Positions 5,258 through 10,328 of a DNA stretch of 10,328 bases are shown one piece after another. The DNA lies in NCBI GenBank assembly GCA_016177345.1, contig JACOVM010000064.1, forward strand, positions 1 through 10,328. Direction: 5' to 3'. The translations under genes and the position numbers were made by a program. Every line of letters starts with the position of its first letter. Position 1 is the first letter of the stretch. The notes under the pieces were generated by a model, which was not told where the DNA came from, searched no databases, and saw nothing but the letters and a program-made list of their open reading frames with translations. The stretch comes from Candidatus Woesearchaeota archaeon (lineage in GTDB: Archaea; Nanobdellota; Nanobdellia; Woesearchaeales; UBA12501).

Positions 5258-6571
5258 TCACCCGATGACTAAACTATTGTTTGCCTGATTCATCCTGCCG
5301 AGATGATCCATAACCTGTTGTCGTGTTTCTTCATGGGGTATTTCGTTAACAAGGCTGCCGAGAAATCCCTCAATGATGTGCTGCCTTGCCTCTTCTTCAG
5401 AAAGCCCGCGGCTCATCATGTAAAATAGCTTTTCATCATCAACATATCCTATGCTGGTTCCATGGCTGCACTTCACGTCATTGTTCTTAATTTCAAGGAT
5501 TGGAACAGCGTCAATTCTTGCCTGGTCTCCAATGAGGAGCGTATCTTCTTTTTGGTATCCTTCACAGCCCGTGCATAAAGGCTGTATTGCTATCAGCCCC
5601 CGAAAGGTGCTTTTTGCGTTGTCGACAAGAACCCCCCGTGCTTGAAGCTTGGATGTTGTTTCAGGAGCGTGATGGGATGTTCCGGCATAAAGGTCATATT
5701 GCTGCCCTTTGCCGCCGAAGAAGAGGCTGGTGATATTTCCAGAGGCTTTTGATCCGTTCAGGTTATTCGTGATAGAAGATTGAGTGAAGGAGCTTCCCAT
5801 GCAGCAGTCTATCCAGGCAACGCTCGCATTTTTTCCTATTGCTGCCCTCTTTATAGAGAAATTGTCTGCATGCCCCATCATCTGAACATCCACAACAGTG
5901 ATGCTAGCATGGTCATCTGCGATAACTTCAATGATCTGGCTCCTGAACTGCTTGGCATTGTTCTCTTTCTGGTTTGCTTCTGAGGATGGAGGGGTTGCTG
6001 GTGTGATTGGTGATGTTGCTGAAGTGATAATTGTTGCCTTGCTATTTTGCTTTGCGATGATAAGGAGATGGTCAATGCGTGCTGGTGTTGTCTGATAAAG
6101 AGAAAGGACGATTGGGGTTGAAACCTCTTTATGTTCCGGTATCCTAATAACAACCGCGTTCGCCATATTGGCTGTGTGAAGCGCAGTTATTTTGGTTTCA
6201 TCCATTGCAACAGTGCTCATATAATATTTTTGCATCTCCTTTCCATACTGTTGAAGGGCAGTTTTCCAGTCAAGCACTTCTACTCCCCCTTTATGGCCAT
6301 TCTCACCATCACTATCCTCCTTATAACTGGTCGTTAGGTTGTCCTGCTGCCTAAAATCAAGCATCTCCGTGTGAAGATTGCTCAGGTCAACATTGATCCC
6401 AATTCCATACGTAAAGATAGGATCAGGAAGCTTTTTGCAGAGCGCTAACGCTTTTTTTCGCTGCTCGGCAAGCCATGCTGGCTCTGAGCATGCTGATTCT
6501 GATGATCCCGCGTATTGATGAATTGATTTGTGGATTGGTGGTTCTTGAATCATAGAATCTGCCTCGGGCAT
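5258..6571 (-). CDS. sufD: SufD, scaffold subunit of the SUF complex
   Basis: A 437-residue SufB/SufD-family protein. The C-terminal core contains GVLVDNAKSTFRGLI (313-327) and then VKCSHGTSIGYVDDEKLFYM (366-385) with MSRGLSEEEA after it, the classic SufD end. H370 in CSHG corresponds to E. coli SufD His360, which lies at the SufB-SufD interface where the cluster forms. Unusual points are a Thr/Ser/Pro/Asn-rich insertion at about 182-208 within the beta-helix, and CTGC at 333-336 where most SufD proteins have a small polar stretch. The first ATG (6571) has little ribosome site; the second (6553) has GAGG 8 bases upstream, so the true start may be six residues later. It follows sufB by 19 bases. 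Confidence 0.92.
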   Translation of the reverse strand: MPEADSMIQEPPIHKSIHQYAGSSESACSEPAWLAEQRKKALALCKKLPDPIFTYGIGINVDLSNLHTEMLDFRQQDNLTTSYKEDSDGENGHKGGVEVLDWKTALQQYGKEMQKYYMSTVAMDETKITALHTANMANAVVIRIPEHKEVSTPIVLSLYQTTPARIDHLLIIAKQNSKATIITSATSPITPATPPSSEANQKENNAKQFRSQIIEVIADDHASITVVDVQMMGHADNFSIKRAAIGKNASVAWIDCCMGSSFTQSSITNNLNGSKASGNITSLFFGGKGQQYDLYAGTSHHAPETTSKLQARGVLVDNAKSTFRGLIAIQPLCTGCEGYQKEDTLLIGDQARIDAVPILEIKNNDVKCSHGTSIGYVDDEKLFYMMSRGLSEEEARQHIIEGFLGSLVNEIPHEETRQQVMDHLGRMNQANNSLVIG

Positions 6572-6590
6572 TCTTTATTCTTAGTTATCT

Positions 6591-7994
6591 CTAGCCTACA
6601 CTTCCTTCCATTTCAAGTTCGATCAGCTTATTGAGCTCAACAGCGTACTCTAATGGAAGCTGTTTAACGATTGGTTCGATAAATCCTGAAACAATCATCT
6701 GCATTGCTTGCTCTTCAGACAAGCCCCGGCTCATGAGGTAAAATAATTCTTCTTCCCCAATCTTTCCAACTGTTGCCTCGTGAGCAATGTCTACCTTGTT
6801 AGAGTCTATCTTCATGAAAGGATAAGTATTAGAGGTGGATTGGTCATCGATAAGAAGGGCATCACACTGGACATTACACACAGTGTTTTTTGCTTTTGGC
6901 ATTACCTTCACATATCCCCGGTAGGAAGAAATGCCGCCGTCCTTGCTAATGCTTTTTGCTTTTATCGTGGAAGAGGTGTTTGGGGCGATATGAATAACCT
7001 TGCTTCCCGTATCCTGGTTCTGGTCTTTTCCGGCAAAGGCAATGCCTAAACTGTCAGATCTTGCTCCTTCTTCAAGGAGGATGCTGCACGGGTAGAGCAT
7101 GGTTGTTCCAGATCCTAAATTCCCATTGATCCATTCAACCGTGGCATTTCGATAGACGAGTGCCCGTTTTGTGTTGAGGTTGAACGTATTTTTGCTCCAG
7201 TTCTCCACACTGCTGTATCTCATGCGAGCTCCCTCAAGGACGTGGAGCTCAACACAGCCGGCGTGTAGTGCGCTCTGGGCAAATTGTGGTGCGCTGCATC
7301 CCTCAATATAATGCAATTCACTGTTCTTGTCGACGATGATTAAGGTGTGCTCGAATTGCCCCCCCATCTGGGCATTCATTCTGAAATAGGCTTGAAGTGG
7401 AAGATCTACTTTGGTGTTTGGCGGAACGTAGATGAAGGTTCCTCCGCTCCAGACTGCAGCATGAAGCATGACAAATTTGTGGTCGTTGATTGGCACGCAG
7501 GTCGTCATAAAATATTTCTTGACAAGCTCCGGATATTTCTGGACTGCAACGTCCATGTTTTCAAAAATAACTCCCTTGTCTTCCCATTCCTTTTTAAGAT
7601 TATGATAAATAACACTGCTATCGTACTGGGCGCCGACACCGCCGAGGGAGTTTCGTTCTGCTTCAGGAATTCCAATTCTTTCAAATGTTTTTTTGATGTC
7701 AGCAGGGACTTCTTCCCATCGATTTGCTTCTTTTGCATTTGGTACAACATAATACTTGATCTTGTTAAGGTCCAGCTTGTGGAGGCTTGGCCCCCAGGTT
7801 GGGAGTGGTGTTTTTTGGAAGAAGTCAAATGCCTTAAGGCGCTTCTGAAGCATCCATTCCGGCTCATTTTTTTGCTTGGAGATCTCAATAACAATGCCTT
7901 GGGCTAGTCCTGGCGGTGCCTCGAACTGAGAGGTATCTTCGTTCGCTTCATCATACCTTTCGCGGTCAATGGCAAATTCTTGGAGCTGGTCCAT
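6591..7994 (-). CDS. sufB: SufB, scaffold subunit of the SUF complex
   Basis: A 467-residue protein, slightly shorter than the roughly 495 residues of E. coli SufB. Landmarks: PTWGPSLHKLDLNKIKYY in the N-terminal part, GGTFIYVPPNTKVDLPLQAY (184-203), EGCSAPQF (231-238), ISSYRGYVKV (355-364), NVQCDALLID (374-383), HEATVGKIGEEELFYLMSRG (405-424) and the conserved ending EMEGSVG. Cys377 in NVQCD matches E. coli SufB Cys405, the proposed acceptor of sulfur and anchor of the new cluster; Cys373 lies four residues before it. SufB forms the cluster with SufD and SufC in the cytoplasm. GGAGG lies 8 bases before the ATG, and the gene start overlaps the regulator end by 29 bases, so the two are almost certainly co-transcribed. 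Confidence 0.97.
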   Translation of the reverse strand: MDQLQEFAIDRERYDEANEDTSQFEAPPGLAQGIVIEISKQKNEPEWMLQKRLKAFDFFQKTPLPTWGPSLHKLDLNKIKYYVVPNAKEANRWEEVPADIKKTFERIGIPEAERNSLGGVGAQYDSSVIYHNLKKEWEDKGVIFENMDVAVQKYPELVKKYFMTTCVPINDHKFVMLHAAVWSGGTFIYVPPNTKVDLPLQAYFRMNAQMGGQFEHTLIIVDKNSELHYIEGCSAPQFAQSALHAGCVELHVLEGARMRYSSVENWSKNTFNLNTKRALVYRNATVEWINGNLGSGTTMLYPCSILLEEGARSDSLGIAFAGKDQNQDTGSKVIHIAPNTSSTIKAKSISKDGGISSYRGYVKVMPKAKNTVCNVQCDALLIDDQSTSNTYPFMKIDSNKVDIAHEATVGKIGEEELFYLMSRGLSEEQAMQMIVSGFIEPIVKQLPLEYAVELNKLIELEMEGSVG

Positions 7995-8376
7995 AGCATG
8001 TTCCTCCAGTGTTACAGCCTACTTCATCAGGCGTGCAATTGTCTGGTGCGTTAAAGAATTGTTTGTGGATGTCGCATAATCCCCCTGTTTCTCGTATTTT
8101 TTGGAGGATACCCTGAGTTTCACGAAGCACGTCAAATGTGCTGGTAATGCGCTGTGCTGCGCCGTGAATTTCATTGATGATATCATCTTTGAGCGTGATT
8201 TGGCTGCCGCGCTTGTTGCTCATGTACTGGCTAACTGCAGCTGCCTGGATGTTGAGGAGCTCTGCTATTCTTGCTTGTGGCATTCCTCGCTTTTTGAGAG
8301 CTTCTGCTAGGTGCTTTCGAATCGTTGGAAGGATGTAATAGACTTCCACTTCTTGCGGGTATAATAGTTGTTTCAT
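7966..8376 (-). CDS. HTH regulator (COG2522-type) with a cysteine-rich tail; candidate suf regulator
   Basis: A 136-residue protein. Residues 1-20 (MKQLLYPQEVEVYYILPTIR) and the helix-turn-helix at about 22-58 (ALKKRGMPQARIAELLNIQ, then AAVSQYMSNKRG) match the archaeal COG2522 regulators, with an XRE/Cro-like recognition helix. A helical linker (65-97) follows. The last 36 residues hold five Cys at 101, 114, 121, 127 and 135, plus His104 and His136, which could bind zinc or an Fe-S cluster. The gene is first in the suf operon and its end overlaps sufB by 29 bases, so I infer autoregulation of Fe-S assembly in response to iron, oxidation or cluster supply. The ATG at 8374-8376 has a strong GAGGGGG site; a TTG seven codons upstream is less likely. 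The HTH call is firm, the sensing role is not. Confidence 0.8.
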   Translation of the reverse strand: MKQLLYPQEVEVYYILPTIRKHLAEALKKRGMPQARIAELLNIQAAAVSQYMSNKRGSQITLKDDIINEIHGAAQRITSTFDVLRETQGILQKIRETGGLCDIHKQFFNAPDNCTPDEVGCNTGGTCYGPAPRICH

Positions 8377-8390
8377 AATCCCCCTCTTTC

Positions 8391-8420
8391 TTAACAATAG
8401 TTAACATTCCTTTATAAAGA
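8391..8420 (-). promoter_or_regulatory. suf operon promoter with inverted-repeat operator candidate
   Basis: On the minus strand a TATA-like box (CTTTATAAAG, 8410-8419) is centred about 26 bases before a predicted start near 8389, leaving a leader of about 13 bases with a GAGGGGG ribosome site. Between box and start lies the inverted repeat TTAAC-AATA-GTTAA (8391-8404 on the plus strand). A protein bound there would block initiation. Further upstream, CAAGGCCTTG (8433-8442) is a perfect 10-bp palindrome in the position of an upstream control site. Sequence features are seen; binding is inferred. Confidence 0.6.
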
Positions 8421-8422
8421 TT

Positions 8423-8493
8423 GTTACTTTTTCAAGGCCTTGTTTAAATAAGCCACCCTTTCTTTTCCATTCTAGCTTAAAAAAGTTACTTTT
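8423..8493. repeat. Repeated GTTACTTTT in the divergent suf / kinase-like intergenic region
   Basis: GTTACTTTT occurs at 8423-8431 and again at 8485-8493. The second copy is part of an imperfect inverted repeat, AAAAG-TTA-CTTTT (8481-8493). The first lies just upstream of the suf TATA-like box and the second upstream of the kinase-like promoter. A/T-rich DNA makes chance matches easy, so this is a weak candidate for a shared regulatory site. Confidence 0.35.
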
Positions 8494-8500
8494 AAGTGGT

Positions 8501-8524
8501 AAAAATATGCAAAGTTTTTTAAAC
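8501..8524 (+). promoter_or_regulatory. TATA-like box for the 2-phosphoglycerate kinase-like gene
   Basis: TTTTTTAAAC (8515-8524) is centred about 26 bases before the ATG at 8545, implying a leaderless transcript; no ribosome site is seen. AAAAATATGC at 8501-8510 is an alternative box that would give a short leader. The ATG at 8525 is in a different frame and is not used. Confidence 0.5.
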
Positions 8525-8544
8525 ATGGTTTGCTCTTCTTCTCC

Positions 8545-9192
8545 ATGGGTCACATAAAGCAACCGATCATCCTTGTTTCTGGTGGAACTGGTGTTGGAAC
8601 ATCGACTATTTCGTTCGAGGTAGCAAAATTGTTGGGTATTCCAACTATTATTGGAACAGATCTGGTTCGAGAAATCATACGAAGCATCCTTCAGCCTGGT
8701 GTCTATTCTGCTCTTGAAAAATCAACGTATTTGGCAGGGCAAACAGCTAACTATTCAACGAAAAGCAGCCAAGTTAAAAAAGCTGAAATTCTTCGGGCGT
8801 ACAAAACCCAATGCGCTGCAGTTAGCAGAGGGGTAGAAGGGGTTATCCAACGCGCATTTGAAGAGAACACACCTATTATTGTAGAAGGGGTACACCTTCT
8901 ACCTGGAAAATTGGAGGAAAGCGAGCTGTATCCAAATATTCGTGATCGCTTAGAGGAGTACACCATATTCATTAAGAATCCTAATGTGCATAAAGATAGA
9001 TTTGCTCACCGACAGCAGCAAGCACCGCATCGTGGCTCTGGTAAATACCTTAAACATTTTAGGGAAATTCGTTGGATCCATGATTATATTGCTGAACGAG
9101 TACGCCGTTTCCCCCATGTTATTCCTATCGATAATACCAGTTCACTTGACCATGTAGTTCATAACATTATGTGGCATCATTATCGACGATAG
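8545..9192 (+). CDS. 2-phosphoglycerate kinase-like P-loop protein
   Basis: A 215-residue P-loop protein. ILVSGGTGVGTSTISFEVAK (9-28) is the nucleotide loop, IGTDLVREIIRSIL (36-49) matches the archaeal 2-phosphoglycerate kinase pattern (TD-IRE--R), and PIIVEGVHLLPG (110-121) is the Walker B-like strand. KDRFAHR (150-156) is the next conserved segment of that family. Characterised members phosphorylate 2-phosphoglycerate to 2,3-bisphosphoglycerate, the precursor of cyclic 2,3-diphosphoglycerate in some methanogens. The loop has Thr19 where the canonical P-loop has Lys; I recall GTST loops in this family but could not check. The ATG at 8545 is preferred over a TTG at 8530 because of the TATA spacing. 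The substrate is uncertain: a cyclase gene for the cyclic product is not in view, and distant relatives act on other substrates. Confidence 0.72.
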   Translation: MGHIKQPIILVSGGTGVGTSTISFEVAKLLGIPTIIGTDLVREIIRSILQPGVYSALEKSTYLAGQTANYSTKSSQVKKAEILRAYKTQCAAVSRGVEGVIQRAFEENTPIIVEGVHLLPGKLEESELYPNIRDRLEEYTIFIKNPNVHKDRFAHRQQQAPHRGSGKYLKHFREIRWIHDYIAERVRRFPHVIPIDNTSSLDHVVHNIMWHHYRR

Positions 9193-9206
9193 ACATGCTG
9201 ATGTTT
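9193..9206. other. 14-base convergent gap
   Basis: The kinase-like gene (plus) and the histidine phosphatase gene (minus) end 14 bases apart. A T-run, TTTTT at 9204-9208, is the only terminator-like element for the plus-strand transcript. The last codons and stop of the kinase-like gene form a small palindrome, TATCG-A-CGATA (9181-9191), which I regard as probably chance. Confidence 0.35.
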
Positions 9207-9785
9207 TTAGAGCTGCAGAATAATCACTTTCTTTCTTCCCTGATCACCAATGCTGCACTCCATAATCATGTCATGATTTATTGTCATGTTCATGTTTTTT
9301 TTGAACGCTTGCTTCTTGAAATAGGAATATACTGCTCTCATGCAGCCAGCATGGGTAATAATCAAGATCTTTTTGCCTTTTGGCAATTTTTTGGCAAATG
9401 AAACAACTCTTTTGTAAAGGGTGTTGAAACTCTCTCCTTGAGGATGTATAAATGCTGCATTATTATGATATTGGGGGAACATTTGTTTCGCTTTTTCCTT
9501 TTGCATGCCTGATAATATCCCGTAATCTATTTCCTGGAGCGCTTTTGAAACTCTTATTTTTTTGCTGTATCCTACTTGGAGTGCGATAATGTCAGCGCTT
9601 TCTTTTGCCCGTTTCAAATTGCTCGAATAAATAATATCAAAAGGAGCCCACCTGCTTAATTTTTTTGCAAGTTTTTTTATGGCAATTCTGCCATGAGGTG
9701 AGAGTGGCGGGTTACATTGCCCAATAATCTTCTTTTTTCTGTTCCACTCTGTTTCGCCGTGCCGTATGACATAGATTTCTGTCAT
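9207..9785 (-). CDS. Histidine phosphatase-family protein (phosphoglycerate mutase-like)
   Basis: A 192-residue single-domain protein with every key residue of the family. YVIRHGETEWN (5-15) contains the phospho-accepting His9 in the RHG motif with Arg8, SSNLKRAKESADI (54-66) gives the second catalytic Arg59, QEIDYGILSG (84-93) gives the acid Glu85, and ITHAGCMRA (143-151) gives the second His145. Members include 2,3-bisphosphoglycerate-dependent mutases, CobC-type phosphatases and broad-specificity phosphatases; a length near 190 and the lack of the mutase extensions favour a phosphatase. It is convergent with the 2-phosphoglycerate kinase-like gene, but that alone does not prove related substrates. 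A TATA-like box TTTAAA (9808-9813) is 26 bases before the ATG, implying a leaderless transcript. Family firm, substrate unknown. Confidence 0.9.
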   Translation of the reverse strand: MTEIYVIRHGETEWNRKKKIIGQCNPPLSPHGRIAIKKLAKKLSRWAPFDIIYSSNLKRAKESADIIALQVGYSKKIRVSKALQEIDYGILSGMQKEKAKQMFPQYHNNAAFIHPQGESFNTLYKRVVSFAKKLPKGKKILIITHAGCMRAVYSYFKKQAFKKNMNMTINHDMIMECSIGDQGRKKVIILQL

Positions 9786-9807
9786 GAGCGGTTTTAGGAA
9801 AAGCAGA

Positions 9808-9816
9808 TTTAAATGT
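9808..9816 (-). promoter_or_regulatory. TATA-like box for the histidine phosphatase gene
   Basis: On the minus strand CATTTAAATC is centred about 26 bases before the ATG at 9785, and no ribosome-binding site is visible, so a leaderless message is likely. Confidence 0.55.
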
Positions 9817-9842
9817 TTTGCCTTTCAAGGTGCGCTTGCTTA

Positions 9843-10310
9843 TCACAAAGAAATTCTTTTCTTGATTTCGCGCTGTAACGTGGTGACATACAGCCTGAAT
9901 TGCAGCTCAACCCCCTTCCAGTCATTATATGGTATAAGCGTGCCGTAATAATGAATGCCATTTCTTTTGGTTCTCACTTTTTCAAAGAAATCCCAAGATA
10001 ATTCCAATTCAGGGTGTTTTTCGCAAAGGTACGCAAACAAGCATTGGTGATTTTCTACTTTCACTTTTTCAAGATGGAGCAGTGATTCGGTTAATTCATG
10101 GAGCGCATCATAGTACAGCTTGTAAACACTACTCCATTGGTTGCTCTCTTGTTGAAGATTTTTTTTGATGAGGTCTGCAGAGGCTACGTCAGCTTCTGCA
10201 ATGGTGAGCGTTGCTTTTACGCGTTCGATAGAGATCTCTTCTCTTGGGATGAATTTTCCCTCTTTTTTGCATTTCAAAAATGCATCTTCTTGGGTTAAAT
10301 AACTAGGCAT
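9843..10310 (-). CDS. HEPN-like protein, possible toxin or MNT partner
   Basis: A 155-residue, mostly helical, soluble protein. The N-terminal half has a long helical pair (about 24-53, 60-87), including YKLYYDALHELTESLLHLEK at 63-82, which resembles HEPN helices. The second half ends VRTKRNGIHYYG (112-123). R113 to H120 fits the HEPN RX4-6H RNase motif and the following Tyr is also typical, but the arrangement is not the most common form. HEPN proteins often pair with an MNT nucleotidyltransferase antitoxin encoded just upstream. A strong GAGGTGA site precedes the ATG at 10308-10310 and the bases before it hold two TGA triplets, so an upstream gene may end there, beyond the window. The helical assignment and motif are read by eye; a non-toxic helical protein of unknown role is the alternative. 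Confidence 0.6.
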   Translation of the reverse strand: MPSYLTQEDAFLKCKKEGKFIPREEISIERVKATLTIAEADVASADLIKKNLQQESNQWSSVYKLYYDALHELTESLLHLEKVKVENHQCLFAYLCEKHPELELSWDFFEKVRTKRNGIHYYGTLIPYNDWKGVELQFRLYVTTLQREIKKRISL

Positions 10311-10328
10311 GGGTGCTCACCTCAATAA

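Noticed and set aside
5878..6153. 91-codon minus-strand frame within sufD, rich in Gln, His and Ser
   Set aside because: An alternate frame of the low-complexity SufD insertion region; its composition simply reflects the repeated bases there, and sufD is intact across it.
7347..7907. 186-codon open frame on the plus strand, opposite sufB
   Set aside because: It lies wholly antisense to sufB, whose protein matches a known family along this whole stretch. No ribosome site or TATA box at the right spacing, and the translation looks like no protein family.
8377..8397. TTG start seven codons upstream for the suf regulator
   Set aside because: The ATG at 8376 has a strong GAGGGGG site and matches the family's usual beginning. 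The TTG would lie upstream of the predicted transcription start and inside the inverted repeat.
9181..9191. Palindrome TATCG-A-CGATA at the end of the kinase-like gene
   Set aside because: It falls on two Arg codons and the stop and is only 5-bp arms; most likely a coincidence rather than an operator or hairpin.
1..10328. CRISPR array, tRNA, rRNA or insertion sequence
   Set aside because: I saw no regularly spaced repeats of CRISPR size, no cloverleaf-like segment with a TTCGA-type arm, no transposase-like protein and no long terminal inverted repeats. A full covariance-model search was not possible by eye.

Overview
The window looks archaeal. Several genes have an A/T-rich TATA-like box centred about 26 bases before the ATG, which implies leaderless or nearly leaderless transcripts. 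The protein families also fit: a TrmB-type regulator, a COG2522-type HTH regulator, a 2-phosphoglycerate kinase-like protein, VapBC and HicBA. Moderate G+C, compact genes and many toxin-antitoxin modules would suit a DPANN-like lineage such as Woesearchaeota or Pacearchaeota. That placement is inference; no rRNA or tRNA is present to test it.

Layout. 1-334 (minus): a VapB AbrB-type antitoxin and the start of its VapC PIN toxin, cut by the window edge. 396-1635: an unrecognised 124-aa gene (minus) divergent from a TrmB-family regulator (plus), with a perfect inverted repeat between their promoters. 1702-2131 (plus): a HicB-HicA toxin-antitoxin pair. 2215-8376 (minus): one long operon, read in the order regulator, sufB, sufD, sufS, sufU, sufC, MIP18/SufT-like gene, 4-oxalocrotonate tautomerase-like gene. 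8545-9192 (plus): a 2-phosphoglycerate kinase-like P-loop protein, divergent from the operon. 9207-9785 (minus): a histidine phosphatase. 9843-10310 (minus): a HEPN-like protein whose likely partner gene lies beyond the right edge.

The centre of the window is a complete SUF iron-sulfur assembly pathway. SufS takes sulfur from cysteine, the SufU-like protein probably accepts or relays it, the SufB-SufD-SufC scaffold/ATPase complex builds the cluster, and the MIP18-like protein probably helps with maturation or transfer. Genes overlap or nearly touch (29-base overlap regulator/sufB, 4-base ATGA overlap sufS/sufU, 38-base overlap sufU/sufC), so translational coupling is likely.

The most interesting point is the first gene of the operon. 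It is a small HTH protein with five cysteines in its last 36 residues, and a 14-bp inverted repeat lies between its TATA box and its start codon. I infer that it may be a metal- or Fe-S-sensing autoregulator of the suf operon, doing the job of IscR or SufR with an unrelated protein family. Other oddities are a SufU-like protein without the usual SufU insertion, a SufD with a low-complexity insertion and an extra CxxC, and a tautomerase gene at the end of a suf operon.
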